Origin: Pulicaria dysenterica
Taxonomy: Eukaryota > Streptophyta > Magnoliopsida > Asterales > Asteraceae
NCBI GenBank assembly: GCA_947179395.2
Contig: OX359296.1
Location: 7,034,001-7,098,000, forward strand
Reading direction: 5' to 3'
Length of the DNA stretch: 64,000 nucleotides
In this document: piece after piece, positions 48,400 through 63,104 of the stretch
Position numbering within the stretch: position 1 is the stretch's first letter
Layout of the letters: every line of letters starts with the position of its first letter
The notes under the pieces: model-generated
What the model was told of the DNA's origin: nothing
Databases searched by the model: none
What the model saw: only the letters and a program-made list of their open reading frames with translations
Translations under genes and position numbers: made by a program

Positions 48400-51203
48400 A
48401 AATATCTGACATCTTGTAAGTGTTTTTGTTGAAATTATAAGTGTATAAAAATCTATACGACAAAGACTTCACACTCTTATAAATGTACAGAAATAATAAT
48501 AAATAAGAAAGATATAACATTTATAAGTGCCTAAAAAATATCAATTTCAAGAATGAGAACTTAAAAGCTTGGAGAATTGAAAGGTTGGGATCATCATCAC
48601 TGCTTAACCCTGCTTCTTCACCGTCATCGTTGCACCATTATAGTTATATATGTTTTGACAACCTTCACCATCCCACCATCGAACTTCACCATCACAATCC
48701 TGGAACTTCACCATCACCTGTAAAGTAATCGACACCTTCATCTTGCTCCAACTCGCCCTAATCTTGAAATCCCATTTTCATCCATGCAGAACCAAACACA
48801 AGATGGAATAGGATTTGAAATCCTGGCATTTATCAATCCATGAACCAAACGCCCCCTAAAATTCCATTTCCCGGTCCAAAAAGTCTGATTTTCCTCAATT
48901 TCTTTACACACTCTTCTACTTCAATTTAAACTTACTATAATATATAGTTGCAGCTTTCTAAACACAACAATGGTATACAACATATAATATGTAGTTTTAC
49001 TCAAACCACCCATGTAATACACAAGTTTATAGCTTTGTATGTGTAAACGAGCACACACATTGCGTTGCTTTATAGGAGAGATATTTGATGTCAAGATTAG
49101 TTATATTATATTATAAAACATTTGGTTCATGTTTTAATCACTTAATTTTAAGGATTTGAAGCTAATATTTTCCCTCTCATATCAAACTAAATGGAGAGCC
49201 AATGAAAACGAAGGATCTGTTCTTAGATCATGTCCTACTCTTTGTTTAAGGACTGATCCTTTGTTTTTAAGCCACATATGTTATGTTGGTATTTAAGCAT
49301 TTGTATACTAATAAGCATTTTTCAGAACTACTGTTTCTAAAGATGACAGACAATGTGTTAGGGAAATCAAATCAACTTCGGTTAAGAGCGTTTGTGCGTA
49401 CGGGTGCTTTAAAAGACAACGAATGTTCGAATTCAGTCAAGAAGCGTGGTGCGTCTTTGTTTGTTAATCTATTAAAATTGTAAACGTCTTCAAATACTTC
49501 CCTTAAGTTTGATACCTTTGAAGTATCGTCTACAACGTCATGAAAAACCAGCGACTTGAAGAGAAATCTTGCACCACAAAGTGTTTGAAACAGAAAATAT
49601 ATCCTGAAAATAATAGATTTGAGAAGGTTTATATAGTCCCCAACATGTCTCTAAACAAACATAAAAATAATATATACATTTCAGTGTATCTTATACTACA
49701 AAAATATCCTACAATATACATGTATCCAGTAATATTACATACAATTTACATATATTCAAGAATCATACATACATATCAAATTTACAAATAACTAGTGTAA
49801 TATAAATATAAACAATATAATTTGCATTACATAAAAGGTACATATGAAATTAACAATTTCTATTAGCAATATATCCAAGCTACCAAAAACTGACATAGTG
49901 AACACTTAGATGTGATTATAAATGTAAGCCAAAATCATTCTAAATTGTAGAGTGGCACACAAGAAATATATATATCTAAGCCTCAAATATGAATATCTCA
50001 TACACAACTTAATAGTATCAAACAATATAATACTTATTCATATATTATTTAAAGGGAAATGTTCAAACAATAACCGGTTTCATACAAGAGCCAATCTTGG
50101 CTCTTAATTGGAATAAATAAGTGGAATGAATTGTTAATGATGCACTAATGAGTGAAATTTTAGAAAATAAAACTTCACCAATTAATAATGGTCCACTCAG
50201 ACGCAATTAATGGTTGGTTAAATATATAAATAAACCAAAATACACATGTTAACGAGTTATTAACAATGTTACAAATAGTTCTAACAATTCTCACGTAAAA
50301 AACAGTTATTCTTTCCTAATATTCAAAAACCATAATATTGCTAATTTGTCAAATCCTTCAAGAGATGACATACAAGATGTTAATGCTTACAAACATTCTC
50401 GGATGATACACATGTGAAATGAACATCATACTAAGGTTGTGTTTCACTTACCTAGAGCTCCTAGAGCTTATTTACTTATTATTTACTCCTTAAAGAGGTA
50501 TTTGAATGTGATAATACCTTACTAGCAGTCTTTTTTTCAGTATTTAAAAAACTTAAAATAAAATAACTAAATGGAGCTTATGAAAAAATAGATAAGCAAA
50601 AACAAACATCACTTGAGACACTTAAACACATGCAACATAATACAAAATAAAAGCACAATTGTGGCTATGTTTAGCTAGTGAAAATTTTCCACTTTTTCGA
50701 TTTCAGTTACATGGAGTTTTTATTTTTTGAAAAATAATAGAAAATATGTTTATATGAAATGGTGGAGTTTTTTAGGAAAAATCAAAAAAATATATTTGAT
50801 TAAAGTGTTTTTTTAAAAGAAATTATGTAAATAAACACTTTGGGTTTTATACTTTTATACTGATTGTAGTAATTTTTTTCCGTCGCCGTAGGGAGGAGAA
50901 GGGGGGCGTCGCCGGAAGTTAGCCACAAGGAAAACGTTCGCAGGAAGGTATGAAATTGTCGAAGAAATCGTCGCAGGAACAGAATCGGGGAACCAACTCC
51001 GTCGCTAAATAACATCGGCGTCGAAAGTTGGGGACTCAGGTTTAGGATTTCAACTCCAAAAAGCTTCAGCACTGAAACATTAAGACCTTCGTGTGTTCGA
51101 AGATAATTTTCGTTCTTCTTGCTTTGTTCTCCGTCGGAATCAGGTTTTATCTCGTCTCGCTCTCACCCTTGTTAATCTGATGTGTTGTGCTTCTTCACTT
51201 ACA
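48400..51203. other. No gene recognised
   Basis: AT-rich DNA. 48780-48860 has a transposon-like AACCAAACAC...GAACCAAACG sequence related to the synaptotagmin intron repeat. 49342-49483 (+) is open and reads KSNQLRLRAFVRTGALKDN..., unrecognised. 50880-51010 is GC-richer with CGTCGCCG motifs; the minus-strand frame there shows no domain. Confidence 0.4.
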
Positions 51204-51572
51204 AGAGCATCTCCAACCCAACACTCTATTTTTGACACTCTATCTCTAAATTTTGTGGGCCCTTTCACTCTAAATAATCTTTTAACTCCAACCAAACACT
51301 CTATTTAACATTTTAAAAGTGGGTTCCATATATTTTATTGTTATATTTTATTAAATACTTACTAAAATTAAAGATAAATTAATAGATAGAAGAAATAAAT
51401 TAAATAGAAAGTAATTAAATTTAGTAGGTTCCATGGATAGAGTGTTGGTTTTGACACTTCAAATATAGAGTGTTGGTTCTCAACACTTCAAAATAGAGGG
51501 AGGGATAAAGTATGGGTTGGAATGACCAAACAGTTCAAAATAAGGGGATAGAGTGTGGGTTGGAGATGCTCT
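51204..51572. mobile_element. MITE with GAGCATCTCCAACC termini
   Basis: About 369 bp, starting AGAGCATCTCCAACCCAACA and ending with the inverse, TGGGTTGGAGATGCTCT. This terminus is common among plant MITEs near genes. No coding sequence. I could not fix a target-site duplication, so the superfamily is open. Confidence 0.85.
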
Positions 51573-52930
51573 AAAGTCTTACAGAGAGAACTGGAGGATC
51601 AACAAATATAGTTTTTGTCATTTTCTGTAGATGAGATGATCCTTTTTGGGTTTTGCAAATTGCTGATTAGGGCAAACATAATTTGATCTATGAAGACAAG
51701 GGTGATGTAGAAAGAAAAAGAAAATACATATAAAAATTGAAGAAAATAGTGTGGCCTTTGTTAAGGTTACATGAATTGCACTAATTCTAGAGTAGCATTA
51801 TAACCTTCAAATTGACTAAAGTGGAAGTTTCTAGTAGATTATGATTTAGGATTTACCAATGTGTGATGGGTTATAGCAAATTAATCTCATGTTTTTAAAA
51901 AGTCGAACGGCTTAACGATCGCGGGTGAAGCTAGTAGGGGGACTAGAGGGTGATTAAACTAGTCTCTATTTGGTCTACCACATAACTTTATTTTAAGTTA
52001 GACCTCTTTATTCCTTTAAACCTTTAATCCCTCCAAAAATTAAAATGAGGACGGAGGACCCTTTTTTTCTAATGCTCTGCAATAATCATTCACTATAACA
52101 CCCACCACCTTTATGCTATATTATAATGTATGGTCCTTAAATTATTTTTATATGTTTTTGGTTAAACATGATTTTTAAACATTCTTAATGTGTGTGCTTA
52201 TATAATACTTTCTTTTAAAATCGTTAATGTCTTATCCAGGAAATGGAACTTACTTTGTGATGTGAGGTAAATTAATTATTACTAGAAATAAAATCATGGA
52301 ATTAGTGGGGACTATTTTAAGGTGTGTGTTGATGAGTATGACATAGATGCAGCCTGAAAAGGCATAAATAACTTACAAACTAGAATGTAAAATGATTTAA
52401 ATTGGTAGGGAATGTTTATACTTGGGTTGTGGGTGTTAGGGATGATGTCAATGGAATTTTTTATTGACTGAGAAACAATTTATTCATTTACCTATTTAAC
52501 TCCTAGAATATCTAGCATTTTACTTGATGACACATGATTTATATTCAACTTCAACACCTTGTATATTTGTTGTTTATGGGAATAGACCCATTGATGCTAT
52601 GCATTCTGTAAGCTAATTGGGTCCATTCAGTTTTTTAAAAAAGGGATGAAAGAAAATTAAGTCTTTTTCTTTGATAATAATTCTAAGTTGACTCTAGACT
52701 CATTGACCTTCTCAATGAATTTTCTTTTTATTATTTTGTCCATTCCTTAACATGGTGAGAGTGAAACTGTTCTTTACACCAGCCAACCATTATTGAAAGT
52801 AGACTTCTTTTAAACTTCCACCATCCATGATTCTTGCCAAGTAATATCCTCTTTAGTTGAGAACTAGTACTTTATATCTTCTCCAACCTCCTATCACACA
52901 ATTCCCAAAGCCTTCAATACTGTTTTGAAT
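51573..52930. other. Upstream region of the tandem kinase gene
   Basis: No ORF. The promoter and 5' UTR of the kinase gene should lie in the last few hundred bases; a TTTATATC near 52870 is a possible TATA element, about 60 bp before the ATG. Confidence 0.4.
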
Positions 52931-55737
52931 ATGTCATCTGCAACTGGTGAGTGTGGCAAATTGTCATCTTTGGCTTCAGCACAGTCGTGTCGGCGGTTTT
53001 CTCTTGCAGAAATTCAATCTGCAACCAGAAACTTTGATGATGAACTGGTCCTTGGACAAGGAGGATTCGGAAAGGTATACAAAGGCGTTATTTCTATAGA
53101 AGAAACTAGTCATGTTATAGCCATCAAAAGGATGTATAATATGGTCAACCAAGGGGAACCCGAGTTCAGGGCAGAAATTGAGATGCTTTCCAAGTTGCGC
53201 CATGATAATTTGGTATCCTTGATTGGTTATTGTGATGACGACAAGGAGATGATCCTTGTGTACGAGTATATGCCCCACGGAACCCTTTACAATCATCTAC
53301 ACAATGCTGATACTCATTTAAACTGGGTGCAGCGGCTAAAAATAGCCATATCTGCTGGACATGGACTGGACTATCTGCATAAATTTGGTGACGACATGAA
53401 ACAGGGAATCATACATTGTGATGTGAAGAGTTCCAACATTCTTTTAGACGAAAACTGGGCAGGTATGATTTCGGATTTTGGGTTGTCCAAAATATGCCCA
53501 ATTGACAGATCATTCTATGCCAGTGTTAGAGGCACCTTTGGGTATTTGGATCCAGAGTATTTCTTCACCAGAAAATTGACAAGCAAAACAGATGTCTATG
53601 CATTTGGGGTTCTACTGTTTGAATTATTATCTGGGAGGCTTGCTGTAGATGTAAGCAGAGGTGAGGTGGATTGTAGTTTGGTAAGATGGGCTCAAAAATG
53701 TGTAAAAGAACGGAAATTAGATCAGATGGTTGATCCTAATATGAGGGGAACAATTTCTTCCAAATGCTTAAGAAGGTTTGCTCAAATTGCAGATCGTTGT
53801 TTGCTTAGCGTTCCGAGAGAACGGCCTACCATGACCGAGGTTGTAGCCTCACTTGAAGCTTTACTAGAACTACAGGAGAAATGGGGCATGTCTTCAAGCT
53901 CATCAGGATTCACTTGGAAGATTTATAATTATCTTCTTTCTTCAACTAAAGAAAACCATGGTATTGACAAACTTCCTGTTAGTGTTTTATATATTATTTC
54001 ACTCTTTTTATCAGACTATAATTATTGGAACTATTTAACTGAATTTTCTTTTGAAGTAGTGTTATCTAACTATGTTACATTTTTCTTTTTCTGTTACTTA
54101 ATTACTTTTCAAGACCAAAGTAGAATCTCTTCACCGACAAACCATGAAAACCACATAGGACAGAGCTCTTCGACCGACAAGAAAATAGTTGCGAGAGATT
54201 TTAAAATCTTCACATTTGAGGAATTAAGATGCGCGACAAGGGGATTTGCAAAAGACACATTCTTAGGTGCAGGGAGTTATGTAGAGGTTTTCAAAGGTTG
54301 GGTTGATAAAACAACATATTCCCCCTCTAAGAACAAGTCAGGAATGCCTGTTGTAATTAAGTCACTTTGTTGGAGCAGAACTTTTGATTTTGAAAAGGCC
54401 AAGGTAATGTATCATGTACACTTCATTCTTTCTGTTTGTAGCTTATTAGTGCCATTGTGTATATATCTTTATTCTTTCATGGAACCCAACACATTTGTGA
54501 TGCGTGATCACGTTTAAATGCAGTTGGAGTTGGAAGTGTTGAAAGAGTTTAGCCATCCCAACATTGTTAAGCTCATTGGGTACTGTTTGCTAGAAAAACA
54601 GCTCTTCCTTGTGAATGAATTCATGTCTAATGGAAACTTTGAGGATCATCTTTTTAGTGGTAGGCAACTTAAATAACTTGAGATAAAGACAAACAAATCT
54701 TTTACTTAAAGTTTATAAATAATACAGATTTTTTTGTATTTTCATGGGTTGTAGGAGCAATAGCACGACTACCGTTGGTTACAAAGGTGAAAATAGCATT
54801 AGGAATTGCTCGAGGGATTGTTTTCTTACACAATGCACGAGATTATATGATGGCATATTCTCATTGGGGAGCAACCAGCAGCATGTTTAGGCTCGACAGA
54901 CGTAAGATATTGTTCGATAAGGTAACTCATTGGGATATATATATATATATATATAGACAAAAGTTCATGCGAGTACCGTTGTTAGCGCGAGAACCGCGAG
55001 AACCAATCTAAGCCGTCTAATTCCCCCTCCTTCAATGTCATTGCCCACCCATGAATTCCTTACATGCACCCTGCCACACCCTATCCCTCCACGCTCTCCA
55101 TCCATGATACTTCTCATATCCAAGGAACGGCTAAGATTGGTTCTCGCGGTTCTCGCACTAACAACGGTTCTCGCATGAACCCTCCCCTATATATATATAT
55201 ATATGTTTTCAAGTTTCAGATTTCAGGTTTCATCTAATTTAAGCAAGTCTCGTCCACTTGAGCCAACTCAATAAGTGAATAATCGCGTTACATTTCTAAC
55301 ACTCCTTGTTGGCTTTGCCTTTATGCGCGAAATATAAATTTGCAGGATTTTACAGCAAAACTTTCAGATTATGAAGTTACTAAGCTGGCACATGGTCACT
55401 ATCCCTACAATATTCAAGATGATAATGGCCTTGTTTATGGAGACTATTATCCCGGGTTCAGTAAGTAGCTTCAGAATAAGGAACACACACACACACACAC
55501 ATATATATATAGGGGAAGGTTCAAATGAGAATGCGAAATTAATTGAGAATGGGAGACTAAATCTTAGCCGTTCATTTTGTAAGTGGAATTCATGGATAGA
55601 GAGCGTGGGGGAATCGAGTGTGACATGGTGCATGTGAAGAATTCATGGGTGGACAATGACATTGAAGGAGGGGAATTGGACGGCTGGGATTGAGTCTCCC
55701 ATTCTCAGTTAATTTAAAGTTCTCATTTGAACCTCCC

Positions 55738-55824
<87 letters not shown>

Positions 55825-56364
55825 TAGCATTGTACCCGCGCAATGCTGCGGAGACGAATAGTTTGTACCTGATAACATACCATTTTTTATATAATATATG
55901 AGTATGATAAAATAATTTTTACTCGTTAATATGTCATTTCATTTTTTTTCTTTTTTTCATAAACTATTTTCTTTTTTAAACATATTTAAAAAAAAACAAT
56001 CAAACAACTTTTTCTAATTTAGAAAGTTTTTATTTTTCATTTCATTTTTTTTATTTTTTATAAACTATTTTTTTAAACATATTTAAAAAAACAACCAAAC
56101 AATTTTTTCTTAATTTAAAAAATGTGTAGTTATATAATAATTTTATTGGTGAGTGTGTAAGTTGGAGAGAGAGATGAATGTTATTTTTTATTTTTTGTAA
56201 TTTAAAAATTGTGTAATTATATAATAATATTTATTGGTGTGTGTGTAAAGTAGGAGAGAGATGAGGTTATTTGAGGGGTATAAAAGTAATTTCAAAACAC
56301 TTAATTTTAAGAGATTAAGTAAAGTAGGAGAGAGAGTGTTAAATGTATTATATAGTAGTATAAT

Positions 56365-56399
<35 letters not shown>

Positions 56400-59300
56400 T
56401 AGAGATCCTGTAAAAAGAGAATTAAGGTACAACGAGTAAGGAGAAATCTCAGTCATTTATTTTTCCTGTAACCGTTCCTATAAATTTGGCTTTTTTCTTT
56501 TTGTTTTAATTAAAAAAAATTACAGAAAGGGTATAATAGTCTTTTATGTATTTACCACCTCCTAAAATTTGGTAATCCACAATCAACGATTAAATCAAAC
56601 AATTCAATATTAAAAAATTAACAATTAACTGATCCTGAATATCCAGAATAACTGATGCATAAGAATAACAGATCCAGATTTATTTTGATGCACAATCCTC
56701 CTTTTCAACAATTACGAGAATCTAAACAACTAAACTGTTGCATACAACAGAAAACATAAGCTGCACAATCATATGAATCGAATTATTCACCAAAACAGTT
56801 AATAGACAGATGCACAGACGCACAGATGCACAAATCTGATGCACAAATGAGAATCACAATCATAGAATTATAAAAAATCAAAGAATAGATGAATTAAATT
56901 TATTAAAAATTCGTGAATCCTCATGCTAAAATTACAACAGTGCCAAATCAGATCAAAATCGCGGTCATCAAAATCACTGTCATCGATTGAAGCACAAATT
57001 ACATACCTTCGAAGCACATCGACAGTGCATCCAGCGTGTGACCCTATACCTCATCGACGATGCATCGACGGTGCATCGACGAACGATGGTCGTGAAGGCG
57101 CTGGAGTCGACGAACGGCAGGGAAGGAGTCGACGGCGGAGACTGCAGGCAGAGAAGAAGTCGACGCAGCAGGGATGTAGCGTGAATCAATGGAGCGGGAG
57201 AGAGATAAATCAAAGGAGGCGGATTAACCCTAGACGTGGTGGGTAGATCGTGGGTTTAGAGAAAGTAGGAGAGAGACAAAATCACTAATTTACCACTTTT
57301 ACCCTTTTTCTTTTAAGGACACGTGTCAATCCCTCCTTTCTCCTTACTCTTTTTATCATAAAATTCTTTTTATTTGATCCTGATTATATATATAGAAAAT
57401 GGATCAATATAGAACCATTATTTAAACATAGAACCATAGAACCAATCTGGACCATTGAATCATCAAAATCAATGGTTGAGATTAAGGATGACATAATTGT
57501 AATTACCTCCCAACAAACCCACGTTTTTAATTAAAAAATACCCCCCAAAACTTTAAATTGTCATAACTTTTTAAGTTTTATGAATTTTTAAAAAAAAATT
57601 ATACCAATATTTTAGTTTTTTAATCCTCTTTCAATCAAGACCACTCTTGCCATATTTTTCAAATTTTTTTATGAAAATGCAAATTTTGTTTTGCATTTTG
57701 GGTTGCATTTTCAGTTAGTTCTTGTTTTCATTTTCAGTATTGGTTTCAAAATTTGCATTTTTGGAAGCATATGCATAACTTGCATCTTCGATTTTTGCAT
57801 TTTCGGTTTTTGCATTTTTGCATTTTCAAATGAAACCCAGGTAAAAATGCAAATTTTGAAAAATTTGCATTTTCAAAAAAAAAAAAAGTTTCAGAAATAT
57901 ATCAAGTCTGGTTTTGTTTGAAAGAGGACGAAGAACTGAATCTAACGATATAATTTTTTTGTTAAAATTCTTAAAAACGAATGAATTATGATCATTTAAA
58001 GATTGAAGGGTTTTTTTTTTAAAGTTTGTTGGAAGGGAGGGGGATGCCACGTGTCATCACCTAAAGTGGTTCTTTAGATTCTATGTTTAAGTAAAGTTCT
58101 ATGTGTAACCTTACCCTAGCTATTATATAAATTCATGTCATATCTTCCTTGACCGACACGTATATCCTAATTAATATCAAACTATTCCTGGTTTGACTAC
58201 AACTCCTCCCAACCTACTTCTATCTTGTCCACATCCCTTCTGCTTGTTTCTCCCCATAGTTCCACACTCATCTTCATTGTTGAGCGGCATCAAAAAGATC
58301 GCCCCACCACCGCTTCGGCGCTTCCTGTTCTGCATGTCTGTGCAACCCTCTTTTTTTAGAGGCCTGTAATCCATCAGGGCTACTACTAAATGCATCCCTG
58401 AACCCAATCACCGGTCATCTTTGTGTTTGGTTGTTCCAACAGATCACATGATAAAAGAAAAAAACAATAAACAATACCATTAAAACAAGAAGATACAAGT
58501 CGTTGGATGTAAGCTTAAGAGATAAGACTACACAACATTTTTTATCAGAAGTAACAAATCAAATCATATCAACTGTAATAATGACTCATCTACGGTGGTT
58601 ATAGTGGCAGCGGTTTCATCGATATGTCTCTACTTCACGTATCTTCATCCGTGATGGTCTTTACGACTTTACTTCACGTCACTCCACCATTCTGGATCTG
58701 AAATGTGAATCGAGCTTGTATACGTCGTAGTTTCTTGTGATATTTCTTGAGTTCTTTAAATTTCCCACTCCAAATGATTATTTGCTGCTCATCGAGTTCT
58801 TATTTATGCAATTTATGAGAAATGAAATTATATGACAGAGAGAGGTGGAGATATGATTCACACATGGTGACTATCTGAGAAGAAAAAGTGAGATTAGAGA
58901 TAATTTTGACAGGATCAGAAGGTTATGTGTAATGGATTTGAAAATTAAATAAACACAATTAAGAATTATGTGGTAGGAAATGGAAATGGAAATGGATGAC
59001 CTGATGGGCACAACTTTTAATAAGAGAAGTGTAGGTTTTGGTTGACAACTTTTGAATATTTGAGTAATATTATATTTATTTTAGGAAAAAAAATCGTTAA
59101 TTAATAAAAATGATTGAAACAAAGGTTAATATTGTAATTTTCTATTATTAAGAGCGCATATTTAGAAGTATTACCAAACAATATTTTTCTATTTAGAAGA
59201 GTAACTATTCAAAGCTTTTGAGTCAGTTAACCATTCAGTGCTAAATCATTATATTTTATCAAACAGTTGTTAAATAATTAATAGGTTAAGTGGAGATACC

Positions 59301-59488
59301 AACTAGGACTTGTCCTAGTGGTACCTGAGTTTTACAACATCTTCAAGGTCTTGGGTTCAAGTTTTGGGGATGGTGGTTTCTTTAAAAAAATTGGTGGAGA
59401 TATTATTCCCTATAGTGGTGGTTTTCGTAGATAACGGAGAAGAGTTTAATCACTCATGGTGAGTGGTTCGGGGTTCGCATGCTGTCCG

Positions 59489-59520
<32 letters not shown>

Positions 59521-62016
59521 GACTAGATGTACGCATAATATACGGGCTTTTAAAAAATGATAAATACTAAATATTAATGATCAATATCTAACTATATTTT
59601 CTAATTCCTTGTCATTGGCATTTCTCTCCTAAAGCTTTTGTGCTAATAATATGTTATGAATTATTAGGAGAAGAGAATAAAGAGGAAATTAAATGAGTTA
59701 ATTACAAAGATGATCCTTGTGGTTTAAGCTAAATTTCACATTTAGTCCTTTAAAATCGAAAATTACACCGATGGTCCTTATGGTTGACATGTTGTTTCAC
59801 TTTTAGTCCTTTAGCCTAACCGCCGTTAAGTTCAACCGTTAAAAGTCCCTCATGTGCAAGGCACATGAGAGTATTTTGGTCTTTTTGCTTGATACCCCCT
59901 TTACCAAACACTATTAACCCTATTTCTTTATTTAAAGTAACTTTTTTATAATTAACTCCTCTCCAACATAACATTCACCGCACTTCCCCATCTTAATCCT
60001 CTCTCCCTGTGAAGAACATCACCACCCCTGCACCGCCGTCAACCACCGCGGGCAACCACCACCGTGCAACCACCGCCGACAACTACCACCGAGCAACCAC
60101 CGCCGACAACTACCTTCAATCTGCACTGCCATCACCGCCACACGACCTCACCGCCGTAGAAGAATCAGAACGATAAACGGTCTTCAGATCTACGGCGTTT
60201 TCTTCAGATCTGCCACAGTGATGGCTTCTTGGTCAACGACGCAGATCTGCCACAGAGATGGTGGTTCTTCAGATCTACGGAGGTGAGAGACGGCGATGAT
60301 GGTGGTTTCATCATATCTGCAGTGGTGAGCGATGGTGATGGTGGTGGTTTCATCAGATCTGTGGCGGTGAGCGATGGTTTCTTGACATATGCGGCTTCGG
60401 TGGTGGTTTCTTCACATCTGCGACAACGGCGGTGGTGGTTTCTTCACTCTGAGCGACGGTGACCGGCTGTTTCAGGGGTAATGGTGATGGTGTGAGAGGC
60501 ATTTAGAGAGAGGAAATGAAAGATCTAAAGTCTTTGAAGTGGATGCAGATGGAAACAAGCTAAACCCAGCCATCGCTCTCTTCCTTGTGTGTTTATTTTA
60601 GTTTATAATCTATTAGTTTTCAGATTTGTGTTGAAACCCAGCCATCGCTCTTCTTCCTTGTACCTTGTGTTGAAACCCAACCATCGCTTTTAGTTTTCAG
60701 ATTTGTATTATTTCAATTTATAATCTATAAGATTTGTGGTTTTGATTGAGGGAGATTCATTGAGTTATTTTATCATTTTCTTACTTTACCTACTTGAAGC
60801 TAAAGATCAAGAACATCAGTAAATTAAAAAGATATAACTAAAATAAAAAATAATTTTTTAAAGATAATCACTAATTAATATGTATGAAAATATTAAATAA
60901 CTTTATTAATAACTAATTAATTATTGGTTAATCTTAATTACAAGTTAATTAATAATTAATTGATTAAGAGAAAGAAAGAGGATAGAGGATGTTTGGTTAC
61001 AAGGATAAATGGAAAATGACCAATATACCCTTTGACTAACAGTAAAAAATAACTGGAGTTAGGCTAAAGGACCAAAAGTGAAACAACATGTCAACCATAA
61101 GGACTATCAGTGTAATTTTCGATTTTAAAGGACTAAATGTGAAATTTAGCGTAAACCACAGGGACCATCTTTGTAATTAACTCAAATTAAATTTATGTGT
61201 TAGGGATTATCTATTTATAGGTATAAGTGTATGAGTCTTCAAGAAACAAAACTTTTCTACGATACTTATTTATCTAATATTAGCGGCTAACGACGTCTAC
61301 ATATTATTATCCATAGTAATATTAATGTAAATTATTACTACCATGGTTTTGTTTTGTTTTTAGTATACCCGTTATGACAATATAACATATTAAGTAAAAA
61401 AAATGTATTGCGAGAGCTCAATTATCCTTTCATTACTTATATAATTGTTAATTAATTAATTGTAATATTAGAAGACAATTTTAAAGAAAAATATATATAG
61501 ACATAGGGGAGGGTTCATGCGAGAACCGTTGTTAGTGCGAAAACCGCGAGAACCAATCTCAGCCGTTCCTTGGATATGGGAAGTATCATAGATGGAGAGC
61601 GTGGAGGGATAGGGTGTGGCAGGGTGCATGTGAGGAATTCATGGGTGGGCAATGACAATGAAGAAGGGGGAATTTGACGGCTTAGATTGGTTCTCGCGGT
61701 TCTCGCGCTAACAACAGTTCTCGCATGAACTTTTGTCTATAGACATATATTGTTAAATAATTAATCAATATCTTTTAGTATATATATAGGCAAAAGTTCA
61801 AACGAGAACCGTTTTTCGTACGAGAACTGCGAGACCAATCTGAGCCGTCCAATTCCCCCTCCTTTAATGTCATTGCCCACCCATGAATTCCTCACATGCA
61901 CCCTGCCACACTTGATCCCCTCCACGCTCTCCATCCATGAACTTCCCATATTCAAGGAACGGCTGAGATTGGTTCTCGCAGTTCTCGTACGAAAAACAGT
62001 TCTCGTTTGAACCCTC

Positions 62017-62090
<74 letters not shown>

Positions 62091-62755
62091 CACACAACTT
62101 GGTTTTAAATAAATTGACATAGAACTAAGTTAGGAGTGTTTCAAAACGTCTTATCAACCATTGCAATAGCTAAATATTATCCTAGCATAAGGCTTACATT
62201 ATTGGGGATGTAAAGAATATATATAAGCAACATTCTTTGATGATTGTGTATGGAACAAAAAGTAATACTACTACAACACAATACTTAACAAAGTAGATAT
62301 AGCTACATGCTTTGCAAATATTATAACAAACAACTTTATTTCATAATATGATACTAAGGGTTAATTTACCATCATCAAAATCCAACATTTGTTTCCAACA
62401 AAAGCTTAAGTTTAATTCAACCTCCTATTCTAATTAAAGACTCCTTTAATGATAGGTAATTAAATTGTTGGTTTGAAAGTGCACACATTATTCTAAAAAT
62501 CCAATGAAAAACACGTCTCTAAGTATCAACATACACATAATTACGTCATTTAGGAAAGAAGGTTTCCGTTACTGATACCCATGGAAATTTAACATCACGT
62601 TGTGTTGGTCATATTATGTATTTGGGTTTATTATATATAAATATTAAACAAAAAATATCATACTTTTTGAATCGCTCTTACAAAATCATATACACATTCT
62701 TCGGAAAAACATAAAGCGGTGTGGGTTGTGCGTAGCACGGCCTAAAGCTACAGTA

Positions 62756-62827
<72 letters not shown>

Positions 62828-63053
62828 GAGGGTTCCATTAAGAACCGATAAAAATGCGAGAACCGCGAGAACCAATCTTAGCCGTTGATTTGATAAGTGG
62901 AATTCATGGATGGAGAGCGTGGGGGGATCGAGTGTGGCAGGGTGTATGTGAGGAATTCATGGGTGGGCAATGACATTGAAAGAGGGGGAATTAGACGGCT
63001 TAGATTGGTTCTCGCGGTTCTCGCAATAAAAATGGTTCTCGATGGAACTTCTT

Positions 63054-63104
<51 letters not shown>

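Noticed and set aside
49283..49483. Small open frame reading KSNQLRLRAFVRTGALKDNE
   Set aside because: Looks slightly protein-like but has no splice partners, motif or family match that I can support.
60229..60462. 77-residue frame with repeated DGGGFI motifs
   Set aside because: Translation of the GC-rich repeats within the MULE; composition explains it.
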